Assembly: GCF_037975245.1 (NCBI RefSeq)
Contig: NC_092563.1
Span: 9,544,001 to 9,608,000, forward strand
Origin: Apostichopus japonicus
Lineage: Eukaryota > Echinodermata > Holothuroidea > Aspidochirotida > Stichopodidae
Reading direction: 5' to 3'
Length of the DNA stretch: 64,000 nucleotides
Each line of letters begins with the position of its first letter. The first letter of the stretch is position 1. The position numbers and the translations under genes are program-made. Shown in pieces: positions 25,490 through 37,900 of the stretch. The notes under the pieces were generated by a model. It had not been told where the DNA came from. It did no database searches and saw nothing but the letters and a program-made list of their open reading frames with translations.

Positions 25490-25832
25490 GATAAACGGAC
25501 TTTGTTTGCAGATTGGTTTATCACAGGAAAATGTCTATAACCACAACGTAATTCTAGGGGAAATCCCCTTCAACATTCCACCCCCCCCCCACACACACAC
25601 ACACGGTCGTCCTTAAGATTCATACCAAGGTTTAACAGGATTACATCACCTATTGATAAACGGATTTTGTTTGAAGATTGGTTTATCACAGGAAAATGTC
25701 TATAACCACAACGTGATTCTAGGGGAAATCTCCTTCAACATTCCACCCCATACCCACCCCCCCCCCCCCCCACACACACCCGGTCGTCCTTAAGATTCAT
25801 ACCAAGGGTTTACACGATTACATCACCTATTG
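25490..25832. repeat. Tandem duplication of ~165 bp
   Basis: 25490-25653 and 25654-25832 share most bases, including ATGTCTATAACCACAACGT and GGTCGTCCTTAAGATTCATA. Each copy contains a C run followed by an (AC)n tract of different length. Confidence 0.85.
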
Positions 25833-26770
25833 TATTCACTTCTGTAGAGAGAAAAAAAGGAACTTGCTAAGAAATACCCGTAGAAGTTGGGCGAACTATA
25901 TGTTGCTATGGTTTAATCATGAAACTCCACTAAGAATGTTTACCACGCCAAATGGGGTTGCTGGAATATATCTGAAGAACATTCCTAACATAAGCATACT
26001 GTCTACCAAATCACAAAAACTTACCTACATTCTGACTGTATTGACCAATAGCTAGTCTAGCCAGAAGTTCAACTAACACATGCTCTTGTTTGAGAACATT
26101 AAAGGCTCTATCGTTTTATCCATCGTTAATAATTCAATATTCAGCAGTATTTCGTGTAAAACCAAGATTATGCATTGTTCCAGTTCCTCTTTATAATAAC
26201 CTATCCAAACCACAGACAAATTAAGAATTATAGAATATTAATATTATCAATAAAACCAATATATATATTTGTTCTTTTTTTTTCTCGAAATCAGTCAAAG
26301 TTATGTCATTATAACATGGCTACCCGTACAAATGAGAATAATACGTCCCCGTTTTGGCGAAGTGACGAATGTGCAAAAAGTGAGTTTTGAGTAAACGCGC
26401 TCTAAAGATTTTAACATTTTGACTTTAGTATATCGTAATTAATAAAGGATCTTTTGTACTAAAAGTTGTCAATATATTTAACTTTGAGTTTTCATATTTG
26501 TTGCTGATCGGAAACTTTCTTACAAAGTAGTAATTTTTGTGAAAACATATTCGTCGTTATGTCATGCCATTTTTCAGTTAATTTTAGACATTCGTCACAC
26601 ATTCGTCACTATGCTAGAACTAAATTTTGAAATTTCGCCCTGTCACATACTCATATTCGTCACTTTAGTGTGTTGTAGTCATAGGGTACACCGTTAATTT
26701 TCACTGTGACGTGGGGAGAGGTGGGGTTAGGGGGGTTAGGTGGAATAACCTAAGATAGAAGAAAATAATC

Positions 26771-27360
26771 AAAGGGGTGGTACTTTGGTCTTATTTATGT
26801 TAAAAAGAACGCCCAAGGTTTACTACAATGTATTACATAAACAAGGAATGTTTATACGCAGGTATCAACATACGTCTTTTAGTATGTTTCTCTTGGGTGG
26901 CATGGATGGGGTCGGATAGGGTGAGGTGAGGGGTAGAGAGGTCAAGGAGAGCCGGCTGCTGAAAGGGGTGGTATATGGGTCGTATTAATTATTAAAAGAA
27001 CGCCCACGTTTTGTTACAATGTATTAAATATACAAGGAATTTGTATGGGTAATGCGCGGATATAACTTTTTTAGTATGTTTTTCTTGAGTGACATGGATG
27101 GCCTCGGAAAGGGGGGTATTGGTGAAGTGGGGTACGGAGGGCATGGAGAGCCGGCTGCTGAAAGGGGTGGTACGTTGGTCTAATTTATCTTAAGAAGAAC
27201 CACCAAGATTTTCTACAATCTATAAAATAGTCAAGGGATTTGCATAGGTTATCCACATATATCAACATATGTGTCTTAGTATGTTTTTCTTGGGTGGCAT
27301 GGAGGGGTTTGGATAGGGTGAGGGGAGAGGTTAGAGAGTGCAAGGAGTGCCTGATGCTGA
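26771..27360. repeat. Three tandem copies of a ~195-bp unit
   Basis: AAAGGGGTGGTA starts units at 26771, 26962 and 27161. Shared blocks include GAGAGCCGGCTGCTG and TAGTATGTTTTTCTTG. Copies have diverged by substitution and small indels. Confidence 0.85.
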
Positions 27361-27591
27361 CAAATAAATGGAGTTGAATAACATGGATATAATTTAGATA
27401 TCATGTTGTTCGTGTTAGTTTAATGTCGTTGTGAAATTCAGTTAGGGCTATACTTATTGCGACCATCCCCTAACATCTTAAAAAGAATTTCAGTACTGTA
27501 TCATTGAAAAGAACTATACAGGTATACGTAATGACTTATCTAGGTTAAATTATCCATTACGAAATTAATTAACATATCCGAATGAGGCTCA

Positions 27592-27909
27592 ATGGTGTTA
27601 TGCAATCGTTATCCCGACCCCATTCCCCACATCGACCGGATCTGTTCCAGCTTTGGGCAAAACCTAGGTCTTAACAACATTGTTTATGAAATTGTTTCGG
27701 AAGTCAATTTGCATGGCATGATGGGACAGATACTCTTTGGTATAACGGTGTGGGTCCTTATAAAGCTCAGTAACAATTATATTGGCAGGCGCCGTGCCAT
27801 TAATGATGTATCACAAGTCGTGCATAGTTGGTATGTTATTAGTGTGATAATTTATCTGGTATATTATAAATATAGCTTCAATATTCTTTCTTTGTTTTTT
27901 GCAATATAA
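27592..27909 (+). pseudogene. Possible transposase fragment
   Basis: A 105-codon frame inside the 5.1-kb element begins LCNRYPDPIPHIDRICSSFG and ends in a hydrophobic stretch. The beginning loosely recalls the N-terminal region of HARBI1-like transposases (RLxYPxRxxDLxxxFG). No DDE residues can be identified. It could be non-coding. Confidence 0.25.
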
Positions 27910-28009
27910 AATGGTACCAGACAGGCACTGCATATATCACATGTAGTATTGAAAACATTGTCCTTTGCATTTTCGTTAAAGAAAGGCACAACGTAATCCA
28001 CACTAGATA

Positions 28010-28860
28010 CTATATAATATGCTTAATACCTTTGATACATGGCAAGAAAAGGTCAAACTGCCATCGATGTATACTCCAAGTCCGTAGCCTTTTTGGAGGT
28101 TCTAGCGACCTCAGATTCCTGAATGATAATATATGTTGCGATTTTGATAGAATGAGACCTTCATGTTTTATGTGTTTTTTCATTTTCAAAACACATTTCC
28201 TTTGATATTTGGGGGTTAAGCAATAAATTGTTGCGATCACATGTTGGAACTATGTCATTTACAGAACACTGATAATTTGATTGGTCAGTTTCAACGGAGC
28301 TCTTGGAAATTTTGCATGATACAGCAGTATCATCGGCATATTTTGTACCAGAAATGTGTGAGTTTGACCTAATTTCATCAGAGTATACATAGTAAATAAT
28401 ATAGCAGATAATGCCCCCCCCCCGCCCCCAAGGCACATCAACCTTTATTTCCGACATTTCCGATAACCCTTTATCCAACCTTACATTTCTGGACCATCCT
28501 TGAAGAAATTGTGCCAGCCAATGAATAAGCCATGTTTCTTTTATTAATCGTGAAAGTTCAATCATTAATTGATTTGGCAAAACAGTATAAAACGCACTTG
28601 AATAGTCAAGAAAAGACCCTTTTTATAGTTGTTTCCTTATAATCTAACTGAGACACAATATCATGGATTAATAAAATGTCTGATGTCTGCAGGACACGGG
28701 TTCTTCGATTGGCTTGTAACTTCCGTTCTGGAACAGCAAGTGCCTTCGCCTTTCTTATGTCGAGAACCTTAAGGGTTAACAATCCCAATGTATGGAAACC
28801 AGGGCTGAGGGTGTATCAGTTTGGCGAAGCTCATTTGGTTTCTGTGTCCATGTTTTGACT
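28010..28860 (-). mobile_element. LINE reverse transcriptase fragment, degenerate
   Basis: The minus strand reads ILLIHDIVSQLDYKE (28606-28788), a segment equivalent to LDYSSAFYT near 28580-28600, and TKYADDTAVSCKIS with CDRNNLLLNPQ (28161-28580). YADD is the catalytic motif and LDYSSAF the upstream RT motif, as in L2/Rex1-like LINEs. A run of Cs near 28418 breaks the frame. It sits inside the 5.1-kb inverted-repeat element. Confidence 0.75.
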
Positions 28861-30480
28861 TGGTTTATTTTTCCAAAAAGTCTGGTATGACTTCCCCTTA
28901 TGACTTCTCAGCCTGTGGAAGAAAACATCCAAGATTCTCTCATTTCTAAAGGGTGCTATACAGATTTTCTAGTAATTCTGTCTAACGCCGCCACCTAACC
29001 CCCCCCCCCCCCCGCCACCCGACCTCCCCGTATTTTGTAGCATAGTTTCTATACTTAGTAGAAAATCTATACTAGTACCTTCCAAAGTATCATGTAAAAG
29101 TGTGTGACCTTTATCTTATCACTAGGTATTACTTAGCCAGATAAAGGTAATTTTAAATAAGGCTAGACTAATGTTTATGAAGAGCAAAGCCGCCAATAGC
29201 CATGAAACTGAAGACTGGAGGAAGTCTAAAGTGGAATTGAGCTGGTGTTTTGATGTTTTAACTTGTCATGATACTGGTATTTGTGTATTGGACTGTTAAC
29301 ATTTACATTGAGACTGAGCCAGAAAACCAAGAGAATGCATATGGAAAGGTGGCGATCATTTGATCCGTGCATAGTCGACCTCGGGCCTTAAGTGTGTGTT
29401 TTATACCTTCCAAAACGACCGTATCGCGATCTTTTGAAAGAAATCAATGTACCGATATCATTTACTGATATCGGCTAAAACAAATTACAGTAGTTTAAAC
29501 ATTTCTCTTTCATAATCTTTTAACGAATCATCATTAATCTGAACTTTACTGTATGTCGTTTTCCGATTAAAAAAGTTTAAATTTTTAGTCCAGTCGGATT
29601 TATGTGCTTGCATATTCGTTTATTTTACAAGGACGCTAACTTCAAACTACTCGAATTCTCAGACCGTTTGATCAAACTGCATGGCTAAACTTGCGCAACT
29701 AACTTCAAATTCTGTTCTTTCATATTATATAAGCCTATTTCTGATTGGTTAATGTTCACTGTATGTCTTTTCCCCATCGAATGAAAGTTTCTGTTAGAAA
29801 TTTTTCTTCGAAAACCTCATTATAACGCCTCATTATTTATTCATGAGCTACGTCACGAATCAGCTTGTGTATCAACAACATTCTCACTGATGCTTCGTCC
29901 GACAATCGTATTGTGATTTCTGAGGTGAATTTCGAGATTTGTTAAGTAATATGCAATGAAATAAGATGACGACATTGCAATAAACATAAATTAACAAGTT
30001 GAGAATCCCATTTCATAGTTTCCTTTGAAATAGGATGAATATAGTGATATAAATTGCCCACGTAAACGTTTGTAGCGAACGTACAGGCCTACCGTGCTTT
30101 ATGTATTAATGCATATGGTTTCGTACAGTTAGGTTAACACTCGTATGTACGTATAGGCTAAAGCTATCGCTAGGACTATCACTGGTTGTTTGTTTGGATG
30201 ATACCACTGTAAGTGGGTAACTCTTTATTTTGCTTTTACAACCAATTGATTTGTAACAAATGTTATTTTCTCAAGTTCGATTAAAAGGTGTGCAGACAAA
30301 TAAATGTATAAACACAACGTCATGTCTCAGTGTTCGTTTACATTCACTGCTATAATTATTTTAGCATCAATTCATTTAGAAACAAATACAATCCCCTTGC
30401 CGGTAATGGAACAGTCCGCCTGTCAATATGCATATTCATACCGGTGACTCATAACATCGGCGGATTTTAGTCTGTGTGGC
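28861..30480. other. No gene recognised
   Basis: The sequence has a C run at ~29000 and otherwise unremarkable AT-rich DNA. No family signature was seen on either strand. Confidence 0.3.
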
Positions 30481-32499
30481 TTTGTAGAGCAAATGCTCTT
30501 TTATAGCCTAAACTTTTCCATCTGTAAAGTATACTACACCACCCCCCCCCCCCCACTCCATCCCAAGTCTCACTATGACATCAAACATTGGCAAAAGGTA
30601 GCTCCATGCCAATTTACTCCCGTACCGTGCAAGATAAAGGTCTTAGATATGTTCGGGATAAGTTCATCACAAGGATCTCTGTTATATAGGTTCATTACGA
30701 TGGTTTGGATTCCTTCCATTTAATCCTAATGTATTGTTAGGCTGACACTTAGAATGGCTTAAATTAGTTAACCTTGGTCTATAAGTTACATCCATGGTCA
30801 TCATGGTCCTGACTTACACAATGGGTTTCCTCATTTACATAACTCTAATTAAATGTACCGACACTGTTACACTGATTCAGTAGAGAAATAGCGTTACTGT
30901 ACTGTCTATAGCTACTCGCGCAACAGGTACAAGCATCGAATGTATTGCAATCATAACACTAGGCTGCTATTCAGGTATACTATTGTTGACCCACTGGTCA
31001 TTCCGTTTTCACGATTGAGGATATCGTGTAGGAGATACTGCATTAATTAATTAATAGATGAGGTGGAAATAATAAAGATATTACCTTCCCATAGTCCTGG
31101 GTGCTTTCAAATGGCAGTTAGTTGGTTCTAAAATCAGTATGACATGGTTGTTATGTTCGACTTGTCCCAAAGGGTAATATTCGTCGTTATAAAAAAACGC
31201 AGAAACTTTGACAAATTGTGTTACAGTGGTCATAATGACGAATGTAGTATTCGTCAGTATGTGGAAACGAGAGTGCGCCTTAGATGGACATTCGTCAAAA
31301 ACCAGTCAGAAATAACTAAGAAACTAGACATTTTTAGAACTTCTAACCCGGCTCAATCGATTCTTCACCCTCGAAATAGGTAAGAACAATATTTAACTCA
31401 ATTTCGCCAAAAGTGCATATTCGTCACTACGCCAAAACGGGGACGATAAACTGATAATGATTTTTGAGTCGGGTTTACCCATCAACATAAGTCTGAAATA
31501 GTACTTTGACACTTACATATAAGAGTGCTCTGAAGGAGCGAGTGGAGAAAATAAACTTAACAACTACAAAATAATCACAGAGGCGACCGGCAGCTGGTAT
31601 GGTCTGGCGCCGTCCATGCAGGGATAAGGGTACTTCTATATATGTCCTTGGATCATATGACTCCCAAAACCAAGACAACGTATGGAGACAATGAGTATGC
31701 CTGTCATATTTCATATCGTTCAATACTTTATTTAAAATGATCACACTTGTAAAGTTAACAAGTCTAGAAGATCACAAAACGAAACATGCAACTTATCTGG
31801 ATTATTTTGTCATCTTACATAACTTATAGTACAAACCTGAAACTGGTTTGTAATATTAGACTGAAGATTCGATGGGCACTCGATAATGATATTTAAGGGT
31901 ATAGCTGCGAACGTTTTTTTTAAGTAGACACAATTTCAAGTCTGTTTTTCAAACTTCTCAATCCAAACGGAAAATTAGTCGTAAAACTTGCAGGCATCTG
32001 AATTTGCAGAGAACTTTATTATCTATATCCGTCGTTAGTTAGAAAGTGAATAAACATTAAATAAGAAACTTTTTTTTCGTTACACAACAAATGGATGAGA
32101 AGGACAGTTGCTTACATCTCCCCTCCCCTCCCCCTTCCCTCTCCCAATCCTAAACATGTCTGACGCAACATTTGTTGCCCAACCAGTTTTTACAAAAACA
32201 AAGAGTGATTGTCACCAAGATGTGTATCCGTACAGTCTCAGGCTATGCGTAACCGATAAAGAAGCTCTGGGGTCCAGCTCAGCCGGTAGAACAATGTTCT
32301 AAGATCGAATAACAACTATGGATTCCTATGGTAAATCATAATTATAAACACTTTATAACGCCATCACTCAACAATGTTAGTCACGTTATAAAAAAAAAAT
32401 CATTTTCTCTCATTTTCCCCCTATTGCTCCAATGTTAGTTACACTGTATACAGGGGTCATTATCAGCAGTAAATGCATTAACTTCCCAAGTTTGTGGAT

Positions 32500-32791
32500 T
32501 TCCGGTGTTGTGGCCGATTGGATGATGGCGGTGGCAGTTGAAGCAATGTGGCTTAAAAATCCGGTGGTACGGGGTTCGATACCCGGCTGGGTCATAGTTA
32601 GGTGGATTTTTCATCCAAGTGAAATCTACGGATTTCGCATCTGAAATGACTTTCTATATTGAAAAGATTCCAAAATTCGAGCTAACATTTTGAATTGGTA
32701 ACCAACCGAAGGGTAAGTTGTAATCCATAAGCCCTTGCGGGTTTCTCCCACATTTGTGAAAATAACTGCTGATTATTATTATTATTATTTC
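32500..32791 (+). mobile_element. tRNA-derived SINE
   Basis: The pol III box B GGTTCGATACC lies at 32573-32583, with a box A-like stretch ~55 bp before it. A central region (GTGAAATCTACGGATTTCGC) follows, and the element ends in an ATT-repeat tail at 32773-32790. The reverse frame shows the PGIEPRT peptide often produced by tRNA-derived SINEs. Confidence 0.7.
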
Positions 32792-33567
32792 TTAGGATAC
32801 TAGTTCGATATTTCAAAACTTTCATGGTAAATAAACCAAATGATACATAATAAAAGCGTTGAGTCTCGAAAGCAGCTATTATATAGAGGTTTCAGTGTTA
32901 CAAGATTTGTTATTGTTGTAGTTGTTACCGTCGTTACGGTTGTTGCCATGTCTTCTCACTGATACACTGATACACTGGTATCAAATCGTCGGCATGTCGC
33001 CAAAACAGTAGAAAATATCACTAAAGGATTTAACATGAGAATTATAATGTTAATATGACGTTCTGCTCTCATGTAACCCGGTGGTGGCTCCTGGTATTAA
33101 TACTTGAAGGGGTAAATGCGGGTGTCAGGTCGGAATGACCCAGAGTGAGATGGTCTCACTAAGCTAAATTTGCCAAAAACGTCCATTAATTAAGAAATTA
33201 ATGATCGGAAGTATCAAGCAAATTATCCGCTGAAGATAGATTTCATTCTTGTATTATGTTACACCGTGCTTCTTGATTTAAACAAGCCAATGAGAGAACG
33301 CACTGTGATGCATATTCATGAAGCTCTACTTGGTCGAAGAATAGCTGATCGTCGATGTGACAAGCAGATTAGTGACAAAAATAATAAGTTTGCAAATCCT
33401 AGTCTATATGGCTATACATACTGTACTACACTCGGTATCACAGAACTTCCATCATCTTCACAATCTCTCTTTGACTAGACCTTATAGTGTAAAGTTATAA
33501 GAACCGGGTCTCTGACTAGGATACTAATATTATACTGAGACCTAGGCTTGTATACCTCCTGTACTAG

Positions 33568-34296
33568 TGTTATGAAATAGTGATACCATCTCTTTGATGT
33601 TACCGAAACACTCCATCGAGACACCTTACAGGCCTCTTATGTATTTATCTAGGTCATGGATTCAGTTTTCCCACGAGAAGTTTTTAACTATCTTATTGAA
33701 TCTTGGTACAGGGCCTTTTCCCAAAATAGATTCCATTATGTCTGTGGAACATTCGAGAAGGTTCTCTCACGTGGTATGGAAGTTTCCATAGAAAGGGGAT
33801 GGACTTCCAAACTCCCAACCAATCAGGGCAGATCAGTGCCAGCACAATTATTTTTATATCGTTAAGTTAATACTGGATGGTCAGTTCATTGGCTGCCTTC
33901 TGATTGTGCGCAGAGGGATTTTATGGAAGTAAGGTTTAAAAGTAAAAGGAGGCCGAAAGTTTGAGCACTCCGTCAGCAAATTTATCACTTGATCAGCAAA
34001 TTTATCACTCCGCCGAAAGTTCATCACTCCTAATTTTTTAATTGACGGAGTCAAGTCAAGTCAAATCATTGTAATTTAGTTTTATTTGTAAAGAGAATCG
34101 ACAGAGAAGAAATTATACCGAATCAATAATCAAATCCTATCTCGTCAAATTGTTTTTCTGTGAACTCATTGTTTTCTTCCGTTCGAGACATCTCCTGAAG
34201 AAGCATAAATACGGCATCAAGATATCCCAGTACCTTTCTATCGCGAGTCCCGATATAGTTTTACTATCGGAGGAGCGGGCTCGACACAATATTACA
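33568..34296 (+). repeat. 5' LTR
   Basis: 729 bp, TG...CA, matching 38912-39640 in every stretch compared. It contains a short internal repeat (CAGCAAATTTATCACT, twice near 33975-34010) and the GCCGAAAGTT pair. Confidence 0.92.
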
Positions 34297-34991
34297 TGGT
34301 GGAGATCGGTTCCTTTCTTCAGGAACAAAACGGTAACGGAACTTTTCACAACTTTCGTTCGTTACGATCAATAACGAACTGGAGATTTTTTTGGCCCGAA
34401 GACCTAACGAGGAACACAACGTATGTTCACGACCTAGCCTAACATACACACTCTACGAGGGAAGTCAGCCTTTACTAGCCTAAGCCTGTACAACGGACGC
34501 TGGAACCACTGAATCTGTACACTAACGTTATTCAACCCAGCATGCAGTTCGCGTTTGAACATTCGCGCAACTAGTACGTAGTTAGTCATACTACAGCTCT
34601 AAACATCAGAACTGAACATTTTCGCGATCTAAGCCTAGACTCTACCCGATGTTAACGGCGAACGAATCTGAAGTTCTTACGAGATGTAGGCCTACCTGCT
34701 ACTACCTACCTGCTACTACCCACCTGCTACTACCCACCTGCTACTGCTACTACCTGCTAACCGAGGGACTTCAATCATCGTTTGCAGTTCCACTACCAGT
34801 TCTTAGTTAAACTTAAGGGTGAGTGAAATCATGCCAATTTGTATCCCAACCCCTATTTGAGATCAGAGTGTACCGATAAGTTATTTTAATCGTGTCCATG
34901 TATTGCATATTTGTTATTTGTATTTAATAACGGTCGATAGTGTGTTCAATTAAGTATAGGCTCATGTTGTATACTCGTAACTAGCCTAATT
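34297..34991 (+). promoter_or_regulatory. Retrotransposon leader with primer-binding site
   Basis: The leader starts TGGTGGAGATCGG immediately after the LTR, the expected place for tRNA priming. A short array of CTACTACC/CACCTG words lies at ~34690-34760. No frame is open here before the Gag start at 34992. Confidence 0.5.
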
Positions 34992-37900
34992 GTGTGCGGC
35001 ATAATGTCCGTCAGTGAACAACAGGAAACTTCGACCTCTGTTAATGTTATGCAGAAACATAGGCCCACTGATTTTTTGCCATCACAATTTCAGGGCGATG
35101 TAATTAATGCAGATTTAGCCGAAGCTCATTATTTGGGATTTGAAGATTATTTAGAGGTGCATAAATTGCCGTCCCAAACCACCCCTGAGGCCGTAGCGGC
35201 AGAATTTAATGAAATATGTCGCATATTTAAGCGAACACTGAAAGGCCAAGCCAGACTCTGGATTGAAAACAAAAGTTTTTCAACAATTGCTGATCTGCGC
35301 AAGCAATTCCTTGCTCGTTTCAGTCCAGGGACTTCTTCCTACGCTAAATCACAGGCATTTCATGCATTAAGCTATACGCCAGGTGATACAGCTCAAGCTC
35401 ATTTGGCCAAAATTTCAAAAGCTGCAGCACAATTAAGCTATGGCGAGGACCAAATTAGAGATAAATTCATCTCGACCCTGCCTTTGCAATGCCGCTCAGC
35501 AGTGTTAATGTCTGCATCACCAGAAGCAACAATTACAGATTTGGTCATGAAAGTACAGTGCTATTTTGACTTACAAATACAAAGTCAACCCACAGCTTCT
35601 TCCGAACTATTTATGGCAATGCACGACAAAGCGTCTTCTGTTCAGACTCCAACTATTTCTGCATCTTCTGAGATACACGAGTTGTGTACCAAAATTCAGG
35701 AATTAGAGACCAAGTTTGATCAGTCACGTAGGTCAGAATCGCAAGACAATCCAAAAGATATGAGGCAAAGATATAGTTCTCGTGATTCTCGTGGTCCTAG
35801 GACAGGTCAGAATAATAACAGGAGAAGGTTACCATATTTTAATCCTTCAGTCACATGTTACTACTGCCAAAATCGAGGTCATTTTGCACAATATTGCCAA
35901 ATTCGCCTAAGCCATGAAATGGAGGCTAATGTAAAGACAGAATTTTCATTAGGGAGCACTTATGATTGCACTCATCATACAGTGACTCCAGACAAAGTAC
36001 CAAGTAAGGGAAGATCGAAACGTAAAGCAAATAATATTTGGAAGAATAGTAATATTCCTAGTTCTAGATATACAGGGAACGACCGTAGTGTGGATATTCA
36101 ACTGAACACACGTAATTTTGTAAGAGGTACTTTACATGATGGTAAAGGAATTTCACTGTTGTTTGATAGTGGAGCAACACGCTCTATCATTTCTTTTTCT
36201 ACAGTGCAAAATTCAAAGTATCTATCCTCTATACAACCAGTCTCAGTTGATGTAGTAAACCTAAAGTTGGGTAATGGTCAGTTTATTCATGCGTATAGCA
36301 CGATAACATTTCAGGTCAAAATTCAAGGTCATGAATTTCAGCTTTCTGCTTTAATTGCTGCAAACCTGACAGGTATTGACTTAATATTAGGTAGTCAAAC
36401 TCTGAAGGAATTGAATGGATCTTTGGACTTTACCACAAACTGTTTTAGAATTAAACAAGCCAAAGTTTTCCTTAGGCCAGTGCAGAGATTTGTTATTTAC
36501 CCAGGTCAGCAAAGATACATTACTGTACAGGGACGTCTTCCACTTTATGCACGAAATGCAGATATGGTTATTAAACCGTTTCCTTTAATATCTCGTATGT
36601 GTCCTTCACGAATGCTAGTGAAAATGCATAAAGGTAGAACAAAGATTCTACTAAGGAACATGGGTAACCGGAAATTTTTTCTGAATCCTTCTCGCACAGT
36701 GGCTCATTTAGATTTAGCAGATATCATTACGGTCACAGAAGACATACCTACTGATTCTCTAGATTTTCTAAATGTCATGAGAGACATCGAAAAACCGTCT
36801 CTTTTTCGAACCAATTCAAACTCCAAAGAGAATCGTGATGCAATTACACGATATAATTTACATCGATATCCACATTTGACAGCCGATGATCCCCTGGTTT
36901 CCAAATCCGAACAGGAAATCATGAGAGACAACATTAATTTGGAACAAAGTATTCTGAATGCTTCAGAAACAGAAAGCATATATGAATTTCTAGACTCACA
37001 TAGAGATGCATTTTCTCTTTATGGTGAATTATCTCACTGTCCAAATTATGAGGCTGATATTACTCTTACTAATGATGAGCCATTTTACATACGTCCCTAT
37101 AGACTTTCAGATGAGGACAAAGTTATTGTCGCCAGTGAGCTTGACAAATTAGTGCGATTAGGAATCTTAGCGGTAGGACATCAGTCTTATACCTCACCGG
37201 TTTTCCTCATTCCAAAGAAGGGAACAAAAGACAAAAGGGTTGTCACAGATTTTCGCTACTTGAACAGTAGAATAAAACGTCTCAATCACCCATTTCCATT
37301 ACTGAATGAGACTATCCGTACCATAGGGTACTCTGGAGCCAAAATTTTGGGTGTTCTCGATTTAAAGTCTGCATTCTTCTGTCTGCCTCTCAGTGTTCAT
37401 GCACAACAATATACAGGTATTGCTTCATTTCATGGAGGAAAGCATTACTATTATAAACGCTTACCACAGGGATTGAATTTATCTCCAGCGATCTTTCAGT
37501 CGCAAATTAATGATATTTTGGCAACGATCACAAATTCAAATAAGTTCTGTATTGCTCATCATGACGATATTATTGTGTACAGTGCAGACAAACGATCTCA
37601 CAAACAACACCTACAGGCAATTTTTAAGGTTTTAATGGACAACGGATTGAAAATCTCTCCGAAAAAGTGTAGCATTTTTCAAAATTCAGTCCGATATATG
37701 GGACATTTGCTCTCAATAACCACAGAAGGTGAGGCTTGTATCCAACCTTTGCATGATAGATGTGCAGCGATCAGGAACACACCGAAACCACACAATGTTA
37801 AGTCAGTAAGACGATTTGTAGGTGCAGTTAATTATGTGGCTTCGTTTTTCCCAAATATTCAAGCACTATTGAGACCATTACATCATTTGAGTCGTAAGAG

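Larger units (their letters stand above)
26344..31445. mobile_element. 5.1-kb element with terminal inverted repeats
   Basis: The left end CGTCCCCGTTTTGGCG followed by AAGTGACGAATGTGCA matches the right end inverted, with two mismatches over 32 bp. Both are flanked by ATA (26341-26343 and 31446-31448). Words of the form ATTCGTCACT/AGTGACGAAT recur within ~350 bp of both ends. Inside lie a three-copy repeat, a possible transposase fragment (27592) and a nested LINE fragment (28010-28860). A 3-bp duplication would fit PIF/Harbinger or CACTA elements. Confidence 0.6.

Noticed and set aside
33594-33865. Frames within the LTR
   Set aside because: The same frames occur in both LTRs only because the LTRs match. 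No protein motif is present.
36704-36979. Minus-strand frame inside the retrotransposon
   Set aside because: Antisense shadow of the Gag-Pol frame with no recognisable motif.
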